Shown here piece by piece: positions 50,151-57,699 of a DNA stretch of 64,000 nucleotides. Under the pieces are notes generated by a model. It did not search any database. It was not told the DNA's origin and was given only the letters and a program-made list of their open reading frames with translations. Source of the DNA: Marmoricola sp. OAE513 (GTDB lineage: Bacteria > Actinomycetota > Actinomycetes > Propionibacteriales > Nocardioidaceae); assembly GCF_040546585.1 (NCBI RefSeq), contig NZ_JBEPOC010000001.1, forward strand, positions 2,418,001 through 2,482,000, in the 5' to 3' direction. Position numbers and translations under genes: made by a program. Each line of letters starts with the position of its first letter. The first letter of the stretch is position 1.

Positions 50151-52229
50151 GTGACTGCCGATCGACTGCTCAGCGAGCGCCTTCTCGACGCTCTGGACCC
50201 TGAGCAGCGCCAGGTGGCCGAGGCCCTCCGCGGCCCGGTCCGCGTGCTCGCCGGTGCGGGCACGGGCAAGACCAGGGCCATCACCCACCGGATCGCCTAC
50301 GGCGTGGCCAGCGGTGTCTACAACCCGGCAGAGGTGCTGGCCGTCACCTTCACCACCCGCGCGGCCGGGGAGATGCGCACCCGGCTGCGCGCACTCGGCG
50401 CTCCCGGGGTGCAGGCCCGCACGTTCCACTCCGCGGCGTTGCGCCAGGTGCGCTACTTCTGGCCCAAGGTCTACGGCGGCGAGCCACCCGAGCTCACCGC
50501 GTCGAAGATCCCGGTCGTCGCCGCAGCAGCCCGCCGCAACGGCCTGCAGGTCGACCAGGCCCGGTTGCGCGACCTCGCCAGCGAGATCGAGTGGTCGAAG
50601 GTCACCAACGTCCGTCCCGCCGAGTACGCCGAGATCGCCCCCCGCTTCAACCGCGCCGTCAGCGACCTCGACCCCGCCACGGTCGGGCACGTCTTCTCCA
50701 CCTACGAGGACCTCAAGCGCGAGCAGGGGCGGATGGACATGGAGGACGTCCTGCTCATCGGCGCGGCGCTGCTCAGCGAGGACGAGCGGGTGGCCGCCTC
50801 GGTCCGAGCGCAGTACAAGTGGTTCGTCGTCGACGAGTTCCAGGACGTCAGCCCGATCCAGGCGGCGCTGCTGGACCTCTGGCTGGGTGGGCGCAACGAG
50901 CTGTGCGTGGTCGGTGACCCGGCGCAGACGATCTACTCCTTCGCCGGTGCGCGAGCTTCCTACCTGACCGATTTCGCCAAGAAGTACCCCGGCACCACCA
51001 ACATCGAGCTGGTTCGCAACTACCGCTCGACGCCGCAGGTCATCGCGGCCGCGAACTCGTTGCTCTCCGGCACCCGGACAAGCTCGGTCCAGCTCCGCGC
51101 GCAGCAGCCGTCGGGCGCCGAGCTCACCTGGCGCGAGGCCCCCGACGAGGTCGCCGAGGCGGACGCGGTGGCCGACGAGATCGCTCGGTTGCAGGCCTCG
51201 GGTGTGCCCCTGCGCGAGATGGCGGTCCTGTTCCGGATCAACGCGCAGTCGGAGAACTTCGAGGAGGCCCTGACCTCGCGGAAGATCCCCTACCTGGTGC
51301 GCGGTGCCGCTCGCTTCTTCGAACGTCCCGAGGTCCGGCAGGCCCTCGCGCTGCTGCGGGCGAGTGCACGAGCCGGCGAGGCCCCCCGGGACGAGCTCGT
51401 CGAGCACGTCTCGGCGGTGCTGGCGGGTATGGGGTGGTCCACCGAGGCGCCGGCCGCGCGCGGTCAGGCGCGGGACCGGTGGGAGTCGCTGACCGCCGTG
51501 GTCTCCCAGGCCGAGGAGTACGCGACGGTCGAGCTCGCACCCACGCTGGAGGGTTTCGTCGCCGAGCTCGACCGGAGGGCGAACGAGCAGCACGAGCCGG
51601 TCGCCGACGGGGTCACCCTGGCCACCCTGCACACCGCCAAGGGCCTGGAGTGGGACGCGGTCTTCCTCGCAGGGCTCCAGGAGGGATCGATGCCGATCGT
51701 CTACGCGACCAAGCCGGAGGAGGTCGAGGAGGAGCGCCGGCTCCTGTACGTCGGCATCACCCGGGCGCGTCAGCACCTGATGCTGTCCTGGTCGCTGGCG
51801 CGCAACCCCGGCGGGCAGGCGCGGCGCAAGCCGTCCCGGTTCCTCACCGGCCTGCGTCCGGCCTCGATCCTCGACACCCCGGCGGGTGCTCGCACCGAGA
51901 AGGGCTCGAAGCGCCGCAAGGCCGCGACCTGCAAGGTCTGCCAGCAGCCGCTGGGCACCTCGAGGGAGCGCAACCGCGGCTTCTGCAGCACCTGCCCGAT
52001 CCCGTACGACGAGGAGCTGTTCGAGTCGTTGCGCGCCTGGCGCAAGGAGCGCAGCGAGGCCGACGAGGTGCCGGCGTACGTGGTGTTCTCGGACGCCGTG
52101 CTCGAGGCGCTCGCCGAGGTGCGTCCGAGCAGCCTGGGATCACTCACCGGAATCAAGGGAATCGGCCCGTCGAAGGTCGAGAAATACGGCCCGGAGCTTC
52201 TTGCCGTGCTCGCCGGAAAAGATTCTTGA
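50151..52229 (+). CDS. uvrD2: UvrD2 DNA helicase
   Basis: A 692-residue SF1A helicase (Walker A GAGTGKTR; VVDEFQDVSPIQ; GDPAQTIYSFAGA; LHTAKGLEWDAVF). It has a tetracysteine zinc knuckle (CKVCQQPLG...CSTCP) and a C-terminal HRDC domain (about 610-690), the architecture of mycobacterial UvrD2 rather than UvrD1. GTG 50151 is used. The terminal codons run into the A/T-rich whiB7 promoter. Confidence 0.93.
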   Translation: MTADRLLSERLLDALDPEQRQVAEALRGPVRVLAGAGTGKTRAITHRIAYGVASGVYNPAEVLAVTFTTRAAGEMRTRLRALGAPGVQARTFHSAALRQVRYFWPKVYGGEPPELTASKIPVVAAAARRNGLQVDQARLRDLASEIEWSKVTNVRPAEYAEIAPRFNRAVSDLDPATVGHVFSTYEDLKREQGRMDMEDVLLIGAALLSEDERVAASVRAQYKWFVVDEFQDVSPIQAALLDLWLGGRNELCVVGDPAQTIYSFAGARASYLTDFAKKYPGTTNIELVRNYRSTPQVIAAANSLLSGTRTSSVQLRAQQPSGAELTWREAPDEVAEADAVADEIARLQASGVPLREMAVLFRINAQSENFEEALTSRKIPYLVRGAARFFERPEVRQALALLRASARAGEAPRDELVEHVSAVLAGMGWSTEAPAARGQARDRWESLTAVVSQAEEYATVELAPTLEGFVAELDRRANEQHEPVADGVTLATLHTAKGLEWDAVFLAGLQEGSMPIVYATKPEEVEEERRLLYVGITRARQHLMLSWSLARNPGGQARRKPSRFLTGLRPASILDTPAGARTEKGSKRRKAATCKVCQQPLGTSRERNRGFCSTCPIPYDEELFESLRAWRKERSEADEVPAYVVFSDAVLEALAEVRPSSLGSLTGIKGIGPSKVEKYGPELLAVLAGKDS

Positions 52230-52268
52230 ATAAATGATTTGCGCCCTCAGAGAACGCGGGCGTACCTT
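52221..52268 (+). promoter_or_regulatory. WhiB7-type autoregulated promoter of whiB7
   Basis: TTGCGC (52239-52244), 18 nt, TACCTT (52263-52268). Immediately upstream is an A/T-rich block (GATTCTTGAATAAATGA), rare in this genome, as required by the WhiB7 AT-hook together with SigA. The end of uvrD2 overlaps it. Confidence 0.75.
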
Positions 52269-52344
52269 GTCCCTGCCCACAAGATTGCGCACACACAGCT
52301 CTGACAACGCTGGCGCCCGAAGCTCCGAAGGAGGTGCACGACCC

Positions 52345-52557
52345 ATGAACGTAAATCTGTCCTGGCTTTCCACGACCGTGACGCGGTCGACTTCCGTCGT
52401 GCCCGTCTACGGCTTTGGCATGGGTGACGTGCGCCCGCAGACGACCCGCCCGCAGTTCATGGACCGCGCCGCTGGCACGTCCGCGAACAAGCGTCACGCC
52501 GATGCCGCGAAGGCAATCCTCTGGGACCGCCAGCCTTGGAGTCCACCTGTCACATGA
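52345..52557 (+). CDS. whiB7 leader peptide (uORF)
   Basis: Seventy codons from ATG 52345 (start MNVNLSWLSTTVTRST), 15 bases after GAAGGAGG. It ends 25 bases before the terminator stem. The peptide itself is probably irrelevant; ribosome position decides antitermination. Sequence conservation is usually low at the protein level, so identification rests on position. Confidence 0.7.
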   Translation: MNVNLSWLSTTVTRSTSVVPVYGFGMGDVRPQTTRPQFMDRAAGTSANKRHADAAKAILWDRQPWSPPVT

Positions 52558-52582
52558 GCCCAGCTCATCGACCGGCACCTCC

Positions 52583-52626
52583 AAGGCCGCGGAATCCCAG
52601 ACAAGGGATCCGCGGCCTTTGTGTTT
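52583..52626 (+). terminator. Attenuator terminator of whiB7
   Basis: A fifteen-bp stem with one bulged A, six-base loop AGACAA, T-rich tail TTTGTGTTT. It is placed between the uORF stop and the whiB7 ribosome site. Confidence 0.85.
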
Positions 52627-52693
52627 CCCCACGAAGTTGAACCGCACCACCACGAAGTTTCAGCGATCGAAGTAGAGAAGAAAGAGGTGAAAC

Positions 52694-52969
52694 ATGAGCA
52701 TCAGCGTTCTCGACCAGACGGGTGTCGACGAAGAACTGTTGCCGTGTCGGGTGAACAAGGCGGAGCTTTTCTTCGCCGAGTCGCCCAGTGATGTGGAGCT
52801 GGCCAAGAGCTTGTGCCAGGCCTGTCCGGTTCGCGTCGAGTGCCTTGCAGGCGCACTCGAGCGGCGCGAGCCCTGGGGTGTGTGGGGCGGTGAGCTGTTC
52901 CTGTCCGGAGTGGTCATCCCCCGCAAGCGCCCCCGTGGCCGTCCGCGCAAGAACCCGGTCGCAGCATGA
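52694..52969 (+). CDS. whiB7: WhiB7 Fe-S transcriptional regulator
   Basis: A 91-residue Wbl protein. Cluster ligands are Cys18, Cys41, Cys44 and Cys50. The GVWGG turn is at 62-66 and an AT-hook RGRPR at 81-85 distinguishes WhiB7 from other Wbl proteins. It activates intrinsic antibiotic-resistance genes with SigA. The ribosome site AGAGGTG precedes ATG 52694. The stop overlaps a possible ATG at 52966 of the following small ORF. Confidence 0.95.
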   Translation: MSISVLDQTGVDEELLPCRVNKAELFFAESPSDVELAKSLCQACPVRVECLAGALERREPWGVWGGELFLSGVVIPRKRPRGRPRKNPVAA

Positions 52970-53037
52970 CCGGCCGACGCAGCACCGCAACACAGGAACT
53001 ACAGACCTTGAACCAGATCTTTGAATGGAGCACGACC

Positions 53038-53202
53038 ATGAACCTCATGTCAGAAGAACTCGCGCGAGCGCATATGCGGTCGCGCCTGGAGCAGGCGCAG
53101 AAGGAGCGGTTGGGGTACAACCTCGCCGCAGCCCGGCGCCTGTCTCGCAAAGCCGAGCGCGCCGCTGCCCAGGCGCGTCTGGCTCTCGCCCGCGTGATCT
53201 GA
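53038..53202 (+). CDS. Small helical protein downstream of whiB7
   Basis: Fifty-four residues, MNLMSEELARAHMRSRLEQA onwards, a single charged Ala/Arg-rich amphipathic helix. GGAG lies nine bases before ATG 53038. The frame is also open from ATG 52966, which overlaps the whiB7 stop (78 residues), but that start has no ribosome site. Similar short proteins beginning MNL..EELARAH occur in actinobacteria, in my recollection; function is unknown. A strong terminator follows. Confidence 0.6.
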   Translation: MNLMSEELARAHMRSRLEQAQKERLGYNLAAARRLSRKAERAAAQARLALARVI

Positions 53203-53241
53203 GCACCACTGACTTCTCGTCGATCGCGGGAAACAAACCAG

Positions 53242-53290
53242 GCCGGGTTGCCGACGGACAGTTCCGTCGGCAACCCGGCTTTGTCATGCC
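53242..53290 (+). terminator. Terminator of the whiB7 transcript
   Basis: A perfect 17-bp stem (53242-53258 with 53263-53279, loop CAGT) then TTTGTC. A 15-bp unit (CCGGCTTTGTCATGC) is repeated twice in tandem after it. Confidence 0.9.
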
Positions 53291-53342
53291 CGGCTTTGTC
53301 ATGCCCGGCTCGCCGTCCTCCGATGTGGCCTAGGTTGCTGCC

Positions 53343-53744
53343 ATGCGCCTCGTCCTGATCGCCGCGGCCCTGAGCGTGGTCGCCGGGTGTTCCGGCTCGA
53401 CCCAGGGGGACGCCGCCGACGGGTCTGCGGGTCCGTCCTCCGCCGGGACCGTCGCACTGCGGGTGCTATGCCCGGAGGTGCACACCGCCGTCGACGGACT
53501 GGTCGCCTCCAGCCCCGCCTCCCAGCACGCGTTCGTCGAGGCGCTGGAACGCCTCTCGTCCGCCGGCACCGCAGAGGCGCGACAGACGCTCACGCCCCTG
53601 GTGGACGCGGCCGAGGCGCTCGAGGAAGCGGGCGTGGGCCCGGACTTCTACGCAGCCCGGGACGGCATCCACCCCGCGGTGCAGCGCGTCGACTCAGCGT
53701 GCGTCGCGGTCGGGTCGCCGATCCTGCACGCTGGCCCGCACTGA
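53343..53744 (+). CDS. Lipoprotein of unknown function
   Basis: A 133-residue protein with a signal peptide and lipobox VVAGC (Cys16). The mature part is helical (HTAVDGLVASSPASQHAFVEAL; ARQTLTPLVDAAEALEEAG) with two further cysteines (LCPEV, SACVA) likely bonded. No family recognised. It is convergent with the ABC1 kinase gene after 18 bp. Confidence 0.7.
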   Translation: MRLVLIAAALSVVAGCSGSTQGDAADGSAGPSSAGTVALRVLCPEVHTAVDGLVASSPASQHAFVEALERLSSAGTAEARQTLTPLVDAAEALEEAGVGPDFYAARDGIHPAVQRVDSACVAVGSPILHAGPH

Positions 53745-53762
53745 CCTCAGGTCGGCCGGCCC

Positions 53763-55091
53763 TCAGGCCTCGGCGAACCCCGGCAGCGTCTCGGTGAGGA
53801 TCTGACGCAGGCGCACGGTGGCGCCGAGCTGGCTCAGCACACCGCCGGCGCCGACCCAGGTGCGGTGGATGAGCAGGTACGCCGGCGGCAGGTTGAGCCG
53901 CAGCATCACCGAGTACGCGTCGCTGCGCGGGTCGTTGATGCGGGCGAACTGCTCCTGGATCCAGGCGCGGGAGAAGGTGAACTCCTCGACACGGCCAGGC
54001 TCGATCAGGGGTGCCAGGTAGGACCGGAGCTTGTCCGGGTCCACCTGGATCTTGTCGCGGATGAACCCCTCGTCACGCAACGCGTCGACGAGGGCGTCGT
54101 AGTCGTCGTTGCACGCGATCCCGAGGATCGTTCCCAGGCTGCGGGGCAGCTCCCGCTCGGGCAGCCGCGCGACGGCGCCGTAGTCCAGCACGCCGAGCTT
54201 GCCGGGAGAGCCGTCCGGCTCCGGGATCAGCCGGAAGTTGCCGGGGTGCGGGTCCGCGTGCAGCAGACCCGTACGGGCGGGGGCGCCGAACAGGAAGCGC
54301 GCGAACCGCTCGCCGTAGTGGTTCCGCTCGGCCTCGGAGCCGTCTCGGATGACCGAGGCCAGCGAGGCAGTGCTCTCCAACCAGGAGGTCACCAGCACCC
54401 GCTCGGTCCCGGCCAGCACCTCCGGCACCGCGATGTCCGGGTCGTCGGCGTACGCGGCGGCGAAGATCCGCTGCGACTCCGCCTCGAGGCGGTAGTCGAG
54501 CTCCTCCTCGGCACGCTCCTGGAGCTCGGCGATCAGCGGTTTCACGTCGATGCCCGGGAAGACCGGCCCCAGCGTCCGGGCCACCCGCGCGAGCTGGCGC
54601 AGGTCGCTGCGCAGCGCGTCGCCGGCGCCGGGGTACTGGACCTTGACCGCGACGTCGCGGCCGTCCCAGCGGGCGCGGTGCACCTGGCCGATCGACGCGG
54701 CCGCAGCCGGATCGCCGTCGAGGTGGGTGAGCCGTTCGAAGTCCGCGCCGAGCTCCTCGGCAAGGATCTTGCGGACGGTGATCGTGGGCATCGGGGGCGC
54801 GGAGTCCTGGAGCTTGGTGAGCTGCTCGCGGTAGGGCGCCGAGACGTCCTCGGGAAGCGCTGCCTCGAAGATCGACATCGCCTGACCGAACTTCATCGCT
54901 CCACCCTTGAGCTCGCCCAGGGTCTTGAACAGCTGTTCGGCGGTGCGCTGCTGGAGCTCGGTCATCACGGTGTCAGCGGGCTTCCCGCCCAGCCTCTTGC
55001 CTAGCCCGATCGCGCTGCGTCCGGCGTACCCGAGGGGCAGCGCTGCGAGCTTCGCGGTGCGGCGTACGGCCTTCCTCGGGAGCTCCGTCAT
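53763..55091 (-). CDS. ABC1/AarF-family atypical kinase
   Basis: A 442-residue UbiB-like protein kinase-like protein. The KxGQ motif is in GAMKFGQAMS, with AAASIGQVHRARW (Ala-rich loop), VAVKVQYPG, LHADPHPGNF and LDYGAVARL. Such proteins are ATPases linked to lipid/quinone metabolism. The equivalent in mycobacteria (Rv3197) sits next to whiB7 and has been tied to macrolide resistance, from memory. ATG 55091 overlaps the stop of the next gene, so the two are coupled. Confidence 0.9.
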   Translation of the reverse strand: MTELPRKAVRRTAKLAALPLGYAGRSAIGLGKRLGGKPADTVMTELQQRTAEQLFKTLGELKGGAMKFGQAMSIFEAALPEDVSAPYREQLTKLQDSAPPMPTITVRKILAEELGADFERLTHLDGDPAAAASIGQVHRARWDGRDVAVKVQYPGAGDALRSDLRQLARVARTLGPVFPGIDVKPLIAELQERAEEELDYRLEAESQRIFAAAYADDPDIAVPEVLAGTERVLVTSWLESTASLASVIRDGSEAERNHYGERFARFLFGAPARTGLLHADPHPGNFRLIPEPDGSPGKLGVLDYGAVARLPERELPRSLGTILGIACNDDYDALVDALRDEGFIRDKIQVDPDKLRSYLAPLIEPGRVEEFTFSRAWIQEQFARINDPRSDAYSVMLRLNLPPAYLLIHRTWVGAGGVLSQLGATVRLRQILTETLPGFAEA

Positions 55092-55996
55092 ACCTCCATT
55101 GTCACTGATCCGTCCCAACCGCCGCTCATCGCCGTCCAGGTGCAGCTGCAGTCGGGGTGCGGACGCTGGTGCTCGGTGCCTACCGGCCCCGGCGAACCGT
55201 CGAGCCGGACCGTGGCGGACCAGGTCGACGGCCGCTCGCCCTCGGCGTACCGAACGAGGTCGGTGACCGCCCAACCGAGCGCGACCCAGGCGAGCGCGGC
55301 GTCGACAGGCTCGACGACCCCGTCGTGACGGTCCGCCCGGAGCCGGGCGCCGAGCAAGGATCCGTACGACGGTTCGGCAGTGGTGCGGTGCAGGTCCAGG
55401 CACCTCACGCACGAGGTCGTGCCGGGTACGACGAACGGCCCGACGACGATCTCGGACTCCACCGCCCGGACCAGCAGGTGCGGGATCGCGCGGGCCGAGA
55501 GCACGTCCAGCTCGTCACGGTCGGCCTCGCCGCGGCTCAGCAGCAGGACTGCGGACGGCGGGGTGGCCGAAGCAGAGCCGGCCTTGTCGTCGGTCCTCCC
55601 GAGCCCGACCGCTGCGACCAGCGCGGCGACGTCCGGTCCCAGTGATCCGCGGACCTCGATGCGCGCGTCCTGGCGGGCCGCCAGCCGGGCGGCAGCGCTG
55701 AGCGGATGGCGCAGCGTCACCGCGGCGACCTCGGCCGGGTCGACCCCTGGTCGCACCAGGGTGTCGCCGTCGCGCAGGACCGGTGCCAGCAGCCGTCGGG
55801 CCGTGCGGATCTCCGGAACGTCCGGGAGGGCCTCGCCCCGGCCGAGGATCTCGAGCACCCGGCGTACGGCGGGGGTGTTGGGGACCCGGTGACGGTGTGG
55901 GGGCTCGAGCCCGAACTGCACCTGACCCGACGGGTCCTCCAACGGGTGCAGGCCAGGGGCGAGGACGGGTCTGCCTGGAGTGACGGTCTCTGTCAT
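55088..55996 (-). CDS. TOMM cyclodehydratase-like (leader-peptide-binding type) protein
   Basis: A 302-residue protein. The N-terminal LAPGLHPLEDPSGQVQFGLEPPHRH resembles the leader-recognition winged-helix of azole/TOMM cyclodehydratases. The central and C-terminal parts recall ThiF/E1-like folds, with zinc pairs in TSCVRCLDLH and HPDCSC. No YcaO, precursor peptide or dehydrogenase gene lies within the window, so its role differs from a standard biosynthetic cluster. Its stop overlaps the ABC1 kinase start (ATGA). Rv3196 occupies a comparable position in mycobacteria, from memory. Confidence 0.6.
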   Translation of the reverse strand: MTETVTPGRPVLAPGLHPLEDPSGQVQFGLEPPHRHRVPNTPAVRRVLEILGRGEALPDVPEIRTARRLLAPVLRDGDTLVRPGVDPAEVAAVTLRHPLSAAARLAARQDARIEVRGSLGPDVAALVAAVGLGRTDDKAGSASATPPSAVLLLSRGEADRDELDVLSARAIPHLLVRAVESEIVVGPFVVPGTTSCVRCLDLHRTTAEPSYGSLLGARLRADRHDGVVEPVDAALAWVALGWAVTDLVRYAEGERPSTWSATVRLDGSPGPVGTEHQRPHPDCSCTWTAMSGGWDGSVTMEV

Positions 55997-56079
55997 GCCG
56001 CCGGAGCGTAGGTAACTCGACCGCGACCGACAGGCGGGAGCCCACAGCCGGGCAGGGCGCTGCGGACACCTGGGAACAG

Positions 56080-56121
56080 CAGACGGCGGGGCCCACCCGG
56101 AGGTGGGGCTCCCGCCGCCTT
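56080..56121 (-). terminator. Terminator of the DUF5679 gene
   Basis: The hairpin (GACGGCGGGGCCCACC against GGTGGGGCTCCCGCCGCC, one bulge) lies between the minus-strand DUF5679 gene and the cyclodehydratase-like gene. The spacer 55997-56169 has no other feature besides the promoter region for the latter. Confidence 0.55.
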
Positions 56122-56169
56122 GCTTGAAAAGCCTGTGTTCTGCTTCCCGGGTCCTGCTGAGGTGGTGCC

Positions 56170-56328
56170 TCAGGCGCGACCGAGGATTCGGTTCAGCTTG
56201 GTGCTGCACACGGGGCAGGTGGCCTTGGCCATCTTGGTGCCCTTCTCGTTGACCTCGATGTGGCCTTCGGCCTCACGCTTGGCCTTGCACTTCACGCAGT
56301 AGAACTCGCCGCTCCAGCTCTCCGCCAT
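56170..56328 (-). CDS. DUF5679 small zinc-ribbon protein
   Basis: Fifty-two residues with two CxxC pairs (YCVKCKAK; TCPVCSTK), a single zinc ribbon. Matches the short DUF5679 family of actinobacteria. AGGAGG is five bases before ATG 56328. Function is unknown. It is divergent from the enoyl-CoA hydratase gene with a 238-bp spacer holding no other recognisable feature. Confidence 0.85.
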   Translation of the reverse strand: MAESWSGEFYCVKCKAKREAEGHIEVNEKGTKMAKATCPVCSTKLNRILGRA

Positions 56329-56566
56329 GACGGCCTCCTTGATCATGTTGCTCTGGTCGTCGCGGCGGGAGTCCGGGGAAGACCCGCCGGGGTCCGTTGA
56401 GGACCAATTCGACCCTAGACCACGAATACGGCCGATGGTGGTACCGGGTGTGCCTGGTGGAGCGTGTCCTGACTCGTGGAATCCGGACATTTCGACCCCA
56501 CTCGAGCACGTGTGACCTCGCTCGCGGAGTGCGTTCCGGTACCGGTTGCGGCGGTACTCTCCGGCC

Positions 56567-57373
56567 ATGTCCTCTGAAGATCTGGCCCTCACCGACCTGC
56601 GCCTCGAGCGACCGTCCTCCGGCGTCGTCCGCCTGGTGCTCGACAACCCCGCCCAGCGCAACGCGATGTCCGACGCGATGACCGAGTCGTGGGGTCGTGC
56701 GATCGACGCGATCGCGGCGGACGCCAGCGTGCGGGTGGTCGTGGTGACGGGCGAGGGCAGCGCCTTCTGCTCGGGCGGCAACCCGGCGTGGATCGCGGGG
56801 GAGCCGGACGCCGAGGTCGACTACCTGCGCACCCGGATGATCGCGTTCTACCGCGCCTGGTTGGCGATCCGGAAGCTCGAGGTACCGACCATCGCCGCGC
56901 TGAACGGCCCCGCCGTCGGCGCCGGCCTGTGCATGGCGCTGGCGTGCGACCTGCGGTACTCCGCAGTCGGGGCGAAGCTGAGCGTGCCGTTCGTCAAGCT
57001 CGGCATGAACCCGGGCATGGGTGGCACCTACCTGCTCCCGAACGTGGTCGGGCCGGTGCACGCCCGGGACCTGTTGCTGACCGGTCGCGCCGTGGAGGGT
57101 GACGAGGCGCTCCGGATGGGCCTGGTCAACGGCGTCTTCGAGGCCGACGACTTCGCGACCAAGGTCCAGGAGATCGCCGAGGGCATCGCTGCCACCGCCC
57201 CGATCGCCAGTCGGTACACCAAGATCGCCCTGCGCGACGGCGGCCACGAGAACTTCGAGTCCGCGATCCAGTGGGAGGCGTTGGCGCAGCCGATCACCCT
57301 GGCCACCGCGGACCTGCAGGAAGGCGTTCTCGCCGCCCGCGAGAAGCGGAAGCCGGACTTCAAGGGCGTCTGA
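56567..57373 (+). CDS. Enoyl-CoA hydratase/isomerase family protein
   Basis: A 268-residue crotonase-fold protein. The oxyanion-hole segments are SAFCSGGN and NGPAVGAGLCMALACDLR; LGMNPGMGG holds the region of the first catalytic Glu, which is Asn here, so it may not be a standard hydratase. It could act as an isomerase or hydrolase on an acyl-CoA. ATG 56567 is chosen. No acyl-CoA gene is adjacent. Confidence 0.87.
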   Translation: MSSEDLALTDLRLERPSSGVVRLVLDNPAQRNAMSDAMTESWGRAIDAIAADASVRVVVVTGEGSAFCSGGNPAWIAGEPDAEVDYLRTRMIAFYRAWLAIRKLEVPTIAALNGPAVGAGLCMALACDLRYSAVGAKLSVPFVKLGMNPGMGGTYLLPNVVGPVHARDLLLTGRAVEGDEALRMGLVNGVFEADDFATKVQEIAEGIAATAPIASRYTKIALRDGGHENFESAIQWEALAQPITLATADLQEGVLAAREKRKPDFKGV

Positions 57374-57699
57374 TCACCGAGCGTGTCGAGATGTGGACGT
57401 GGGCACCGAGCCCACCACGCGCAGAGAGGCCCCCGGTCAGGCGCCGGTGGTGTTTGCCTTCCCCTTGCGAACACTGCCCGGCGTTGATCGAGGGCCTCTT
57501 CCGGCGTCACGCTAGGGGAGTGCCAGGGCCGGGTCAATGCAGGAATCGGACACCTTCTCCACCGCCTGTGGATAACCCTGTGGAAGGTGTGTGGAAAGAC
57601 CGCGGTGTGCTGTGGATCACGTTCTAGAACGCTCAGGTCTGCGGTGGTCGGGCCGACGAGAACGGGTCCGTAGTGGGTCGCGGAGGCCACAATGAGGTC
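57374..57699. other. Gene-free spacer with a single DnaA-box-like word
   Basis: No convincing protein. It contains TGTGGATAA (57567-57575, the exact complement of TTATCCACA) near CTGTGGAA and GTGTGGAA words, and the spacer presumably holds the promoter for the PHP protein. One box is not an origin; there is no dnaA nearby. A role in DnaA-responsive control is possible but unsupported. Confidence 0.35.

Larger units (their letters stand above)
52275..52693 (+). promoter_or_regulatory. whiB7 attenuator leader with uORF and intrinsic terminator
   Basis: The 464-bp gap between uvrD2 and whiB7 is a regulatory leader. It holds a start region with GAAGGAGG, a 70-codon uORF (52345-52557), then a strong hairpin (AAGGCCGCGGAATCCC 52583-52598 with GGGATCCGCGGCCTT 52605-52619) followed by TTGTGTTT. 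In mycobacteria and streptomycetes, antibiotic-stalled translation of the uORF lets transcription pass this terminator. The layout here is the same. Confidence 0.85.

Noticed and set aside
57567-57575. Possible replication origin from a DnaA box
   Set aside because: Only one exact box, no A/T-rich unwinding region and no dnaA/dnaN nearby.
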